Positions 1 through 8,994 of a DNA stretch of 38,987 nucleotides are shown one piece after another. The position numbers and the translations under genes are program-made. The stretch's first letter is position 1. Every line of letters begins with the position of its first letter. The DNA comes from an uncultured Desulfotomaculum sp. (GTDB taxonomy: Bacteria; Bacillota; Desulfotomaculia; Desulfotomaculales; Desulfotomaculaceae): positions 1-38,987 of the forward strand of contig CAMKDG010000021.1 of assembly GCA_946411205.1 (NCBI GenBank). The letters are read 5' to 3'. Under the pieces are notes generated by a model that did not search any database, was not told where the DNA came from, and saw nothing but the letters and a program-made list of their open reading frames with translations.

Positions 1-71
1 GTTTTTAAATAGCTTTCCAGTGTTAACCCGGCGTGTTCTTGAGAGACCTGGTAAGTCATAAATGATTTCAT
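1..71 (-). CDS. Start of a probable RluA-family pseudouridine synthase (partial, runs off the window)
   Basis: On the minus strand an ATG at 71-69 opens a frame that stays open to the window edge and gives 23 residues. The stretch VSQEHAGLTLESYLK resembles the N-terminal S4-like segment of RluA/RluD-type 23S rRNA pseudouridine synthases, which usually begin with a strand followed by a 'GxRLDxxL'-like helix. An AGGAAGG ribosome binding site lies at 77-83, five bases from this ATG; a second in-frame ATG at 59-57 is also possible. The catalytic domain lies outside the window, so the family call rests on this short piece only. Confidence 0.45.
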   Translation of the reverse strand, partial: MKSFMTYQVSQEHAGLTLESYLK

Positions 72-151
72 GGTAGCCTTCCTTTTATCCTTAAGTAGTG
101 GATATTATCTGATGAATCCCACCATAAGTCAAGCAAGGATTGACTCCCAAA

Positions 152-197
152 AGAGGTCTATCCCCGCATCAAAGGGGGTTAGGCTTCTTCTTTTTTC
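152..197 (+). terminator. Rho-independent terminator hairpin with no visible upstream gene
   Basis: Arms 152-165 and 175-188 pair over 13 of 14 positions (two G-U pairs, one T-T mismatch) around a 9-base loop, and a T-rich run follows at 188-197. It is oriented to stop plus-strand transcription, but no plus-strand gene lies upstream within the window. It may be an attenuator in the leader of the following cluster. Confidence 0.55.
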
Positions 198-286
198 TAA
201 CTGGTCTAATTACCATGATTAAACATATATCTAAAACTATAAAAAAGATAATAGTACTGGCTATCTGACAGAGAGGGCTTAGTAAG

Positions 287-775
287 ATGAACAGTTCTTT
301 CATTAAAAAGGGCATCGTCAGCCTGCTGCTTTTTCTTTGGCCCCTAAGTATTTTGTGCGGCTGCACGGCTGCCAAAGTTCCAACAAAGAATCCTTCCTTT
401 AACGAGATAATGGACGAAATCCGTAAAACGGTGGATCTATCGACACTGAAGGAAGGAAATTTTGCCAAATTAAAAAGGCTTTATGGAATCTCTCGGGGAG
501 AAATAGAAGAGTTTGTCTTTTATCGGGCACCTTCCAATATTAAAGCCGATGAGATTGTCCTCATTAAGGTTAAACAAACCGAAGATACCGAGAAGGTGAA
601 GGAGAAGCTTTTAAAAAGGGTAGAGAAGCAAGCTGCAAGCTTTAAGGGCTATCTTCCCGAGGAGTATTATTTAATTGAAAAGAACGTGGTTAAAGTGCAA
701 AACAATTATCTACTCTTGGTAATTTCTCCAGAGGCAGAGAAAATTTCAGAGGCGTTTGATCAATGTTTTTACTAA
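287..775 (+). CDS. DUF4358-type lipoprotein
   Basis: A 162-residue protein with a lipoprotein signal: a short basic start, a hydrophobic stretch at about residues 9-23 and a candidate lipobox ending at Cys26 (LCGC). The mature part is small, mixed alpha/beta and lysine-rich, as expected for an exported protein anchored to the outer face of the membrane. The size, the signal and the position directly before MBOAT and DHHW genes match DUF4358 proteins, which in clostridia accompany O-acyltransferase clusters. The molecular function of DUF4358 is unknown; a helper role in transferring acetyl groups to a surface polymer is inference. The start is supported by GAGAGGG about ten bases upstream. Confidence 0.6.
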   Translation: MNSSFIKKGIVSLLLFLWPLSILCGCTAAKVPTKNPSFNEIMDEIRKTVDLSTLKEGNFAKLKRLYGISRGEIEEFVFYRAPSNIKADEIVLIKVKQTEDTEKVKEKLLKRVEKQAASFKGYLPEEYYLIEKNVVKVQNNYLLLVISPEAEKISEAFDQCFY

Positions 776-790
776 CGTTTATTGAATGAA

Positions 791-819
791 AAGTCGGTTT
801 GGCCAGAGCAAACCGACTT
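791..819 (+). terminator. Hairpin between the DUF4358 and MBOAT genes
   Basis: A perfect 11-bp stem (AAGTCGGTTTG at 791-801 with CAAACCGACTT at 809-819) encloses a 7-base loop. No T-run follows, so it may be a weak terminator or an mRNA processing or stability element that sets gene dosage inside the cluster. Confidence 0.45.
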
Positions 820-860
820 CAACTAATTAAAGCCAAAAAATCCGCTGGAGATGAAGAAAG

Positions 861-2267
861 ATGGTTTTTAGCAGTCTGTTATTTGTTTTCTTTTTTTTAC
901 CCCTCATCTTGGGTGTGTATTATCTAGCACCTAAAACGGTAAGAAACTTTGTCTTAGTTCTGGGAAGCTTGCTGTTTTATGCCTGGGGTGAACCGGTCTA
1001 TGTGGTTCTCATGATCTTTATTGCTGTTTTTGATTATGTCAACGGATTACTTTTAGATACATATTCAAAACGGAAGACTATCTGCCGCTTGGTTTTAACG
1101 GGTTCATTAGTCATAAATATAAGTGTTCTGGGCTTTTTCAAATACTATGGTTTTTTGATTAACAATATCAATACCTGGTTTGACCTTAGTTTAGTGGTTA
1201 GAGAATTACCCCTCCCCATCGGGATTTCCTTTTATACCTTTCAATCCATCTCCTACATTGTGGATGTTTACCTGGGTAAGGTTAAGGCGCAAAGGCAATT
1301 TATTTCTTATGCCACCTTCATTACGATGTTTCCCCAATTAATTGCCGGCCCGATCATTCGCTACATGGATATCTCCCGGCAGATAGGAGATAGTAAAGAA
1401 AGTTTGGCGTTGTTTGGGGAAGGGGCCTGGCTTTTTGTCATAGGGCTTTCTAAAAAAGTTTTGCTAGCCAACAATATTGGTATGCTCTGGCAGAGTATCA
1501 AAGCCACCCCGTTGGCAGAGGTATCCGTCCTGTCAGCTTGGCTTGGTATCCTGGCCTTTACGTTTCAAATTTATTTTGATTTTAGTGGTTATTCCGATAT
1601 GGCCAGGGGTCTCGGGAAAATGTTTGGTTTTGATATTATACGGAATTTTAACTACCCTTATATTGCAAAAAGTGTGACCGAGTTTTGGCGACGCTGGCAC
1701 ATCTCCTTGGGTTCGTGGTTTAGAGAATATCTCTATATTCCCCTGGGTGGCAATCGCTTAGGAGCGGCCAAGCAATGTCGAAATCTCTTGATTGTTTGGT
1801 TTTTAACCGGCTTTTGGCACGGCGCCAGTTGGAATTTCATTGTTTGGGGCTTATACTTTGGGCTGTTTGTTACCCTGGAAAAGATATTGTTATTGAAATG
1901 GTTGGCAAGGACACCCGTCTTTGTGGGACATCTCTATACTATGGTGGTTGTGGTCGTTGGCTGGGTCTTTTTTGAGTTTACCAATATGCTGCAAGGCTTA
2001 CAGTTCATTGGTGCAATGTTTGGCCTAGGCGCAAATCGCTTCTTGGATCACGATGCAATGTATTACCTCTACACCAATGGTGCCCTTTTGGTGATATTGG
2101 CAGTTTGTTCCACACCTTGGCCGAGAAACATCCTAAAAAGGTGGCAAGAACAAACAAAGCGGGTCGGCGTTTTGGCCATACCGGTGATTGTTCCGATACT
2201 TTTGGTTTTATGTACGGCTTATTTAGCCAATGTAGGCTACAATCCTTTTTTATATTTTAGGTTTTAG
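861..2267 (+). CDS. MBOAT family membrane-bound O-acyltransferase (AlgI/PatA-like)
   Basis: A 468-residue polytopic membrane protein. It begins with the family signature (FSSLLFVFFFLPLILGVYY) and has about ten hydrophobic segments. The core carries the conserved FWRRWHISLGSWFREYLYIPLG region and, near residue 320, the FWHGASWNFIVWG motif whose histidine is the putative catalytic residue of MBOAT enzymes. AlgI-type members pass acetyl groups across the membrane to a partner SGNH/DHHW protein that acetylates an extracytoplasmic polysaccharide. The next gene encodes such a partner, which supports this role; the polymer modified here is unknown. GGAGATG at 847-853 is a suitable ribosome binding site for this ATG. 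Confidence 0.88.
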   Translation: MVFSSLLFVFFFLPLILGVYYLAPKTVRNFVLVLGSLLFYAWGEPVYVVLMIFIAVFDYVNGLLLDTYSKRKTICRLVLTGSLVINISVLGFFKYYGFLINNINTWFDLSLVVRELPLPIGISFYTFQSISYIVDVYLGKVKAQRQFISYATFITMFPQLIAGPIIRYMDISRQIGDSKESLALFGEGAWLFVIGLSKKVLLANNIGMLWQSIKATPLAEVSVLSAWLGILAFTFQIYFDFSGYSDMARGLGKMFGFDIIRNFNYPYIAKSVTEFWRRWHISLGSWFREYLYIPLGGNRLGAAKQCRNLLIVWFLTGFWHGASWNFIVWGLYFGLFVTLEKILLLKWLARTPVFVGHLYTMVVVVVGWVFFEFTNMLQGLQFIGAMFGLGANRFLDHDAMYYLYTNGALLVILAVCSTPWPRNILKRWQEQTKRVGVLAIPVIVPILLVLCTAYLANVGYNPFLYFRF

Positions 2268-2286
2268 CCCGTGGTGAATGGGGTGG

Positions 2287-4017
2287 ATGAATTTGAAAAA
2301 ACACAAACTGCTAACGATGCAAATTACCGCTGCCATCGTATTGCTATATCTTGGGGTTTTAACAATGATCAATATCCTAACGCCAACGAAACCCTTTTCA
2401 GAGTTAGAAAACCGAAGACTGGAGCAAGCACCCCAATTTTCTTTCAGCAGCCTTTGGGCCGGAAGTTTTACCAAGGATTTTGAGAAGTATCTGGCGGATC
2501 AGTTTACCTTTAAGGATACCTGGATTGGGATTAAGTCCGGATTGGAAAGAATGATGGGGAAAAAAGAGTTTAACGGTGTTTATATCGGCACAGGGGATTA
2601 TTTGCTGCAAGCCTTTCCGAAACCAGAGGCAGCCAGTCTACAAATAAAAATGGAAGCTATCAACACCTTCGCAGCGGCTACGCCGCACCTTAACAAATAT
2701 TTCATGGTAGTGCCGAATGCCGTAGAAATCTACCGAGATAAGCTGCCGCCTTATCTGCAGACTGAAAGAGAAGAACCATGGCTGGCTAAAATAAAAAGCT
2801 CTCTGCCGCAGGACATCCAGTTTGTAAATGTGGATGAGACCCTGTCTGCCCAAAAAAATAAGGAGCTCTTTTATAAAACGGATCATCATTGGACAACACA
2901 GGCAGCCTTCTTTGCGTACCAAAGATTTATGGAGGCGACCGGGGGAGTTCCCAGGAGGGTAGAAGATTTTGCTATTCAACCAGCAAGTAAGCGCTTTTAT
3001 GGGTCACTTTCTGCCAAGAGCGGTTTACGAAATCTGGCTCCAGATACCATTCAATTATTTGTACCTAAAAACAAAGTTACTTGCCGGGTAGAATATTTTG
3101 ATGAGGAGGGGCAGGGCCAGGTTTCAGACTCCCTTTATCAGATGGAGTGGCTTACTAAAAAGGACAAGTACGCTGTTTTTCTGGGCGGCAATCACTCCTT
3201 AATCAAAATAAACACCAATTGTGCTGGAGGAAAGAAGTTATTAGTCATCAAAGATTCCTATGCCAACTGCTTTATCCCCTTTTTAACGGCACACTATAGC
3301 CAAATCTTGGTGGTGGATCTTCGTTATTATGGGGATATCCTAAGCGATCTGATCAAAGACAATGGCATCGATGATGTGTTATTTCTCTATAATGTGACGA
3401 CTTTTTTTGAGGATTCAACGATTGAAAGCATTTTAGATTATATGGAATTAGATAACGAAATTACGGGTGATCAACCCCTTAATTTTAAAGATTTTTTTCA
3501 ACAGGATGTTTTCCTGGGAGATTCCATCACGGAAGCTATCTCTTACCTAGGCCTTTTAGATGAGAGAAATGTTTGTGCCACTATCGGGATCAATATTAAC
3601 GAAGCGAAGGCTCAGATTCAACAAATCCAAATCAAGAACCCGCGCAATATTTACTTGTTATATGGCGTTAACGATATGGATGATCGAATGCCCAGTCAAT
3701 GGTTTATTGAGCAATACCGGGAATTAGTACGGGAGTTAAAGCAAAAATATCCCCAATCCCAGATTTATCTGCAATCGGTACTGCCGGTGGACACTAGTGT
3801 GGAACAGAAAAAACCCCACACCAATAACAAATATATTAGCCAATGTAATGATGAATTGAGTAAGCTGGCAGAGGAGGAGCAAATAAAGTACGTAGATTTA
3901 GCAACCTTATTAAAGAATAGCGACCAAAATTTATACGAGAAAGATGGCACCCATTTTAAAGCCCCCTTTTATACTCTATGGTTTCAGTATTTGACATCCT
4001 ATGTGGGTTTTCCTTGA
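2287..4017 (+). CDS. DHHW-family protein with a C-terminal SGNH-hydrolase domain; extracellular polysaccharide acetyltransferase partner
   Basis: About 576 residues. An N-terminal membrane anchor (residues 6-28) is followed by an AlgX/AlgJ-like domain with the KPFSELENRRL start typical of the family and a DHHW motif at residues 199-202. A second domain has the SGNH/GDSL blocks: GDSIT (Ser413), GVND (Asn462) and DGTH (Asp553, His556). The two catalytic-looking domains in one chain suggest an acetyltransferase plus an esterase or second transferase. It follows the MBOAT gene by 19 bases and is its likely outer-face partner. Starts at 2278 (ATG), 2287 (ATG, with GTGGTGA nine bases upstream) and 2293 (TTG, with GGGGTGG six bases upstream) are all possible; 2287 is given. 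Confidence 0.8.
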   Translation: MNLKKHKLLTMQITAAIVLLYLGVLTMINILTPTKPFSELENRRLEQAPQFSFSSLWAGSFTKDFEKYLADQFTFKDTWIGIKSGLERMMGKKEFNGVYIGTGDYLLQAFPKPEAASLQIKMEAINTFAAATPHLNKYFMVVPNAVEIYRDKLPPYLQTEREEPWLAKIKSSLPQDIQFVNVDETLSAQKNKELFYKTDHHWTTQAAFFAYQRFMEATGGVPRRVEDFAIQPASKRFYGSLSAKSGLRNLAPDTIQLFVPKNKVTCRVEYFDEEGQGQVSDSLYQMEWLTKKDKYAVFLGGNHSLIKINTNCAGGKKLLVIKDSYANCFIPFLTAHYSQILVVDLRYYGDILSDLIKDNGIDDVLFLYNVTTFFEDSTIESILDYMELDNEITGDQPLNFKDFFQQDVFLGDSITEAISYLGLLDERNVCATIGININEAKAQIQQIQIKNPRNIYLLYGVNDMDDRMPSQWFIEQYRELVRELKQKYPQSQIYLQSVLPVDTSVEQKKPHTNNKYISQCNDELSKLAEEEQIKYVDLATLLKNSDQNLYEKDGTHFKAPFYTLWFQYLTSYVGFP

Positions 4018-4071
4018 TAGGCATCCTTTTTTTACCAAAATTTAAGAAATACCCAATTTTGCATAATAATT

Positions 4072-4080
4072 TGCTATAAT
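4072..4080 (+). promoter_or_regulatory. Extended -10 promoter upstream of the TyrR-like gene
   Basis: TGCTATAAT at 4072-4080 is a perfect -10 hexamer with the TGn extension and does not need a strong -35; no good -35 is present. It lies about 110 bases before the preferred GTG start. Confidence 0.5.
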
Positions 4081-4133
4081 ACCAAGTAATGTTTACGGAA
4101 GCCTACCATTGACTAGCCAGGGTCCTTGGGCAT

Positions 4134-4171
4134 ATTTTGACCAATGGCTAGGCTAACGTCCAATGGTCACT
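4134..4171 (+). repeat. CCAATGG-type degenerate repeat in the regulator leader
   Basis: Two CCAATGG units sit within this stretch, the second being CCAATGGTCA. CTAGCCA at about 4113-4119 is complementary to TGGCTAG at 4145-4151, so the RNA can form a hairpin ahead of the GTG start. The vocabulary resembles the repeats at 34757-34803 and 34913-34961. Confidence 0.4.
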
Positions 4172-4191
4172 GCATGAAAGGTGGTATTGTA

Positions 4192-5748
4192 GTGCGTTTA
4201 CGGATGCCCTGCGGCGATAGACTTGGCCTGATTCACGATATATCCGTTGTTTTACGAGATAAGAAAATTAACATGATCTCCATAGAAATCGACCAGGGAT
4301 TCATCTTTTTAGAATGCCATAGGGTGCATGCAGAACAACAAACTGAACTTATGGCTGCCCTCAAAGGGGTACCGGGAATCTATGACGTACAATCAGTTTC
4401 TTTGATGCCCTTTAAGGAGCGGGCAGAACAACTTAATGCTGTCTTGACGACGGTACAGGATGGCATTCTGGCGATCAACAGACAGGGGCTGGTGACCCAG
4501 TGTAACCCCGCAGCCGGGCGTATTCTACGAGTACGTGTTGCTGATATGTTGGGTCAGCCGCTGCCCAGACAACTAGCTGACGATTTGCTGGTGAATCAAA
4601 CCTTTGCTTCTGGCCGCTCCCAACGTAACTGCGAAGTGTATCTAGAGTCCATTGGCACCTATTGTATTGCCAGCACCATCCCCCTGAGGTTAGATGGCCG
4701 CACCATCGAGGGTGTGGTGATAAAGCTAATGGATAACAGAAACATGCGGGAATTAGTGCAAAAAATGACAGCCTCCCGTCCGGTTACCTTTGCAGAAATC
4801 CCCTTTAAGAGTGAATCTATGAGCTTGGTGGTTGGGCAAGCCCAGCGATATGCTACCAGTGATTCCACGGTGCTAATTCGTGGGGAAACCGGTACGGGTA
4901 AAGAACTGTTTGCCCGGGCTTTACACAGTGCCTCACCCAGGTCAGATAACGCTTTTGTGGCCGTTAACTGTGCGGCTATCCCGGAAACCCTTTTGGAGAG
5001 CGAACTTTTTGGTTATGAAGAAGGCGCTTTTACCGGGGCGGTAAAAGGGGGGAAGCCCGGGTTCTTTGAATTGGCCAATAATGGCACCCTTTTTCTGGAT
5101 GAAGTAGGGGAAGTGTCGGTGCATCTTCAGGCAAAATTGCTGCGTGTTCTCCAAGACCGCCGAGTGAGGCGTTTAGGCAGTTCCCATGAAATTCCCATCG
5201 ATGTTCGGATTATTACCGCTACCAATCGAGACTTGGAAGAGATGGTTACCCAAAAACTTTTCCGGGAGGATCTTTACTATCGCCTCAATGTTATTCCTCT
5301 CCTATTGCCCCCCCTACGGGAGCGCCGGGAAGATATAGCTTTGTTGGCTGAACTGTTCTTGCGCCGCTTCTCTGAAAAATTGCGTTGTCCGGCGCGCTCG
5401 TTTTCCCCGGAGGCCCTCGGGCAATTGGAAGAATATAACTGGCCGGGAAATGTCCGCGAGCTGGAAAATGTCATTGAACGAGCGGTAAACCTAGTGGACG
5501 GGCCGCTGATTGAGACTTCTCATTTTCATTTGAGTACACCACCGGCTGCTCCTGCGAATCTCCCTACGGTGGATTTTGCCACTTATCAGACTTTGGAAGA
5601 ACGATTATCCGAAATGGAAAGAAAAATTATTGAAGAAACGTACCAACGGTTTCGCTCCACGCGCAAGATTGGAGCCGCCTTGGGCATATCCCACACCGCT
5701 GCTTTACGGAAACTACGTAAGTATGGACTGGTTAACGAAGTAAAATGA
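4192..5748 (+). CDS. TyrR-like sigma-54-dependent transcriptional activator (ACT-PAS-AAA+-HTH)
   Basis: I place the start at GTG 4192: AAAGGTGG lies at 4177-4184 with seven bases of spacing, and the product then begins MRLRMPCGDRLGLIHDIS, aligning with the N-terminus of E. coli TyrR (MRLEVFCEDRLGL). The 518 residues hold an ACT domain (about 1-72) for aromatic amino acids, a PAS domain (about 78-180), an AAA+ domain with Walker A GETGTGKE (231-238) and the sigma-54 contact loop GAFTGA (278-283), and a C-terminal TyrR-type helix-turn-helix. E. coli TyrR lacks a working GAFTGA loop; its presence here predicts real sigma-54 activation. The adjacent tyrosine phenol-lyase with its -24/-12 promoter is the obvious target. 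Upstream in-frame ATGs at 4144 and 4174 lack a suitable ribosome binding site. Confidence 0.87.
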   Translation: MRLRMPCGDRLGLIHDISVVLRDKKINMISIEIDQGFIFLECHRVHAEQQTELMAALKGVPGIYDVQSVSLMPFKERAEQLNAVLTTVQDGILAINRQGLVTQCNPAAGRILRVRVADMLGQPLPRQLADDLLVNQTFASGRSQRNCEVYLESIGTYCIASTIPLRLDGRTIEGVVIKLMDNRNMRELVQKMTASRPVTFAEIPFKSESMSLVVGQAQRYATSDSTVLIRGETGTGKELFARALHSASPRSDNAFVAVNCAAIPETLLESELFGYEEGAFTGAVKGGKPGFFELANNGTLFLDEVGEVSVHLQAKLLRVLQDRRVRRLGSSHEIPIDVRIITATNRDLEEMVTQKLFREDLYYRLNVIPLLLPPLRERREDIALLAELFLRRFSEKLRCPARSFSPEALGQLEEYNWPGNVRELENVIERAVNLVDGPLIETSHFHLSTPPAAPANLPTVDFATYQTLEERLSEMERKIIEETYQRFRSTRKIGAALGISHTAALRKLRKYGLVNEVK

Positions 5749-5770
5749 GCTATAGAATGATACAGCAGGT

Positions 5771-5801
5771 AACAGGGTAGACTTTTCCGGTCTACCCTGT
5801 T
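5771..5801 (+). terminator. Hairpin terminator after the TyrR-like gene
   Basis: A perfect 12-bp stem (AACAGGGTAGAC at 5771-5782 with GTCTACCCTGTT at 5790-5801) has a 7-base loop. Only a weak T-run follows. Confidence 0.6.
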
Positions 5802-5817
5802 GCCTTTATCAGAACAT

Positions 5818-5835
5818 TGTAAACGAAGCGTAACA
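5818..5835 (+). promoter_or_regulatory. TyrR-box-like operator
   Basis: TGTAAA-N6-GTAACA matches the enterobacterial TyrR box TGTAAA-N6-TTTACA at 10 of 12 positions. It lies about 89 bases upstream of the -24 element, a normal distance for a sigma-54 enhancer. Binding by the adjacent TyrR-like protein is inferred. Confidence 0.5.
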
Positions 5836-5836
5836 C

Positions 5837-5886
5837 CGGAAACAAAATCGGAAACATAATGTTCCGAAAATTGTCTAAAGCGACAA
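5837..5886 (+). repeat. Tandem 12-bp repeat and inverted repeat upstream of the sigma-54 promoter
   Basis: CGGAAACAAAAT (5837-5848) is followed directly by CGGAAACATAAT (5849-5860), identical at 11 of 12 bases. A TTGTC-N6-GACAA inverted repeat lies at 5871-5886. Both are candidate activator contacts between the TyrR-like box and the -24/-12 promoter. Confidence 0.45.
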
Positions 5887-5905
5887 AATACGTCATTTTT
5901 AGGTT

Positions 5906-5920
5906 TGGCATAGTTATTGC
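5906..5920 (+). promoter_or_regulatory. Sigma-54 (-24/-12) promoter of tyrosine phenol-lyase
   Basis: TGGCATAGTTATTGC at 5906-5920 fits TGGCAY-N5-TTGC with the invariant GG and GC separated by exactly 10 bases. Transcription would start near 5932, leaving a leader of about 45 bases before the ATG at 5977. The GAFTGA-bearing activator encoded just upstream fits this promoter class. Confidence 0.8.
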
Positions 5921-5931
5921 GTATAGTATAA

Positions 5932-7353
<1,422 letters not shown>

Positions 7354-7391
7354 GGTAGACCCCATTGAAAGCAAGAGTAATAAGGTAAGTT

Positions 7392-7430
7392 AAGAGGGCC
7401 GGAGGAATATCTTTCGGCCCTCTTTTTTCC
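7392..7430 (+). terminator. Rho-independent terminator after tpl
   Basis: AAGAGGGCCG (7392-7401) pairs with CGGCCCTCTT (7415-7424), followed by a run of T. Confidence 0.85.
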
Positions 7431-7501
7431 ACCAGAATAAAAACCAACTGAATATGGAAGCACTGGCATGACCGACAGAAACCGACAAAAGGAGTAGGTC
7501 T

Positions 7502-8896
7502 ATGAACATTTTTCGCACTAAAAGCATTGATTTGATGTTGCAAGAGACCAAGAAAAATTCACTAGTAAAGTCTCTCGGTGCTTTAGACATCCTATTAATT
7601 GGTATTGGGGTTATCATTGGGACAGGTATTTTTGTCTTAACCGGTGTGGCTGCAGCCAAGTATGCTGGCCCCGGACTTATGTTATCCTTTGTTTTAGCTG
7701 GTTTAACCGTTGCTTTTGTGTCCTTAGCCTATTCGGAATTGGCCTCGATGGTGCCAATTGCCGGTAGCGCGTATACCTACACCTACACATCCGTAGGAGA
7801 ATTTGCTGCTTGGCTGGTGGGATGTGGCTTAGTCTTGGAATATACGGTGGGAGCCAGCGCAGTTGCGGGTGGTTGGTCTGCTTATCTGACGGGTATTTTG
7901 AAATCCGCAGGGGTTCATCTGCCAAAGGCTTTAACGGCAGTTCCGGCGGATGGAGGAATTATAAACTTACCGGCTGTTGCGATTACCCTATTCCTGACCT
8001 TTCTGCTTGTCCGGGGGGTTAAGGAAAGTGCAAAGCTCAATAAAATCCTGGTTGCTGTAAAACTCGGCGCAATCTTTCTCTTCCTTTTTCTGGCAGGTCC
8101 CAAAGTGGACCCCACCAACTGGACGCCCTTTCTTCCCTATGGTTGGGCAGGCGTTTCCGCAGGGGCAGCCGTCATCTTCTTTGCTTATTTAGGTATCGAC
8201 TCCATTGCTACCGCTGCTGAAGAAGCGAAGAATCCGACGCGTGATATGCCCGTTGGTATCCTTGGTTCCTTGGTGGTTTGTACTGTTTTGTATATTGGGG
8301 TAACCGCTGTCATGACCGGTACTACACCCTATACCCAACTGGATACCGCTGAACCGGTAACCTTTGTCTTACGTAATCTTGGTTATAACTTTGGCTCCGC
8401 CATTGTCGGTACCGGTGCCATTGCCGGGCTTACCACCGTGCTGATGGTTATGATGTATGCCCAATCCCGTGCTTTCTTTGCCATGTCCCGTGACGGACTT
8501 ATTCCTTCTAAATTAGGTAAAATTCACCCTAAATTTGGCACCCCCTATAGACTCTCCATTATCGTGGGATGTGCAGTGTCCATTATGAGCGGTTTTACCC
8601 CCATCCATGTGGTGGCTGAGATGTGCAGTATCGGTACTTTGTTTGCCTTCTTTATGTCTATCATCGGGGTTATGATCTTGCGGAAAACCAAACCGAATAT
8701 GGAACGTCCCTTTAAGTGCCCCGGATTATTTATGATTGGTCCTTTGGCCCTAATCTTCTGTGCTTTCGTTATTTCCAATTTACCAGGTCAAACTTGGATT
8801 AACTTCTCCATTTGGATGACCATTGGTATCGTGTTCTATTTTGTTTATGGTCGTAAGAATAGCGCGTTAAATAAAAGCCAAGAATCCTCAAAATAA
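7502..8896 (+). CDS. APC superfamily amino acid permease
   Basis: A 464-residue membrane protein with about twelve hydrophobic segments. The first carries the APC signature GIGVIIGTGIFVLTG, whose unwound glycine-rich core binds the amino acid backbone. Length and sequence resemble the cationic-amino-acid-transporter/YfnA branch of APC permeases. It lies 148 bases after tpl, beyond a terminator, so it probably has its own promoter. Its position next to tyrosine phenol-lyase suggests an aromatic amino acid as substrate; sequence alone does not establish this. AGGAG about nine bases before the ATG supports the start. Confidence 0.85.
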   Translation: MNIFRTKSIDLMLQETKKNSLVKSLGALDILLIGIGVIIGTGIFVLTGVAAAKYAGPGLMLSFVLAGLTVAFVSLAYSELASMVPIAGSAYTYTYTSVGEFAAWLVGCGLVLEYTVGASAVAGGWSAYLTGILKSAGVHLPKALTAVPADGGIINLPAVAITLFLTFLLVRGVKESAKLNKILVAVKLGAIFLFLFLAGPKVDPTNWTPFLPYGWAGVSAGAAVIFFAYLGIDSIATAAEEAKNPTRDMPVGILGSLVVCTVLYIGVTAVMTGTTPYTQLDTAEPVTFVLRNLGYNFGSAIVGTGAIAGLTTVLMVMMYAQSRAFFAMSRDGLIPSKLGKIHPKFGTPYRLSIIVGCAVSIMSGFTPIHVVAEMCSIGTLFAFFMSIIGVMILRKTKPNMERPFKCPGLFMIGPLALIFCAFVISNLPGQTWINFSIWMTIGIVFYFVYGRKNSALNKSQESSK

Positions 8897-8935
8897 TGGA
8901 TAAGTAAGGACAAAAAATTCCCAATAGTCAGATGC

Positions 8936-8970
8936 AAAACCGGCCAGAGCAGGAGCTACTGGCCGGTTTT
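8936..8970. terminator. Bidirectional terminator between the permease and the DUF2087 regulator gene
   Basis: A perfect 12-bp stem (AAAACCGGCCAG at 8936-8947 with CTGGCCGGTTTT at 8959-8970). The A and T ends give a U-run in either direction, so it can serve both convergent genes. Confidence 0.8.
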
Positions 8971-8994
8971 ATATGTATTACACATGGTTTACCT

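Noticed and set aside
4144-4191. Upstream ATG starts for the TyrR-like gene
   Set aside because: Neither 4144 nor 4174 has a suitable ribosome binding site, and the added residues are absent from TyrR; GTG 4192 fits both.
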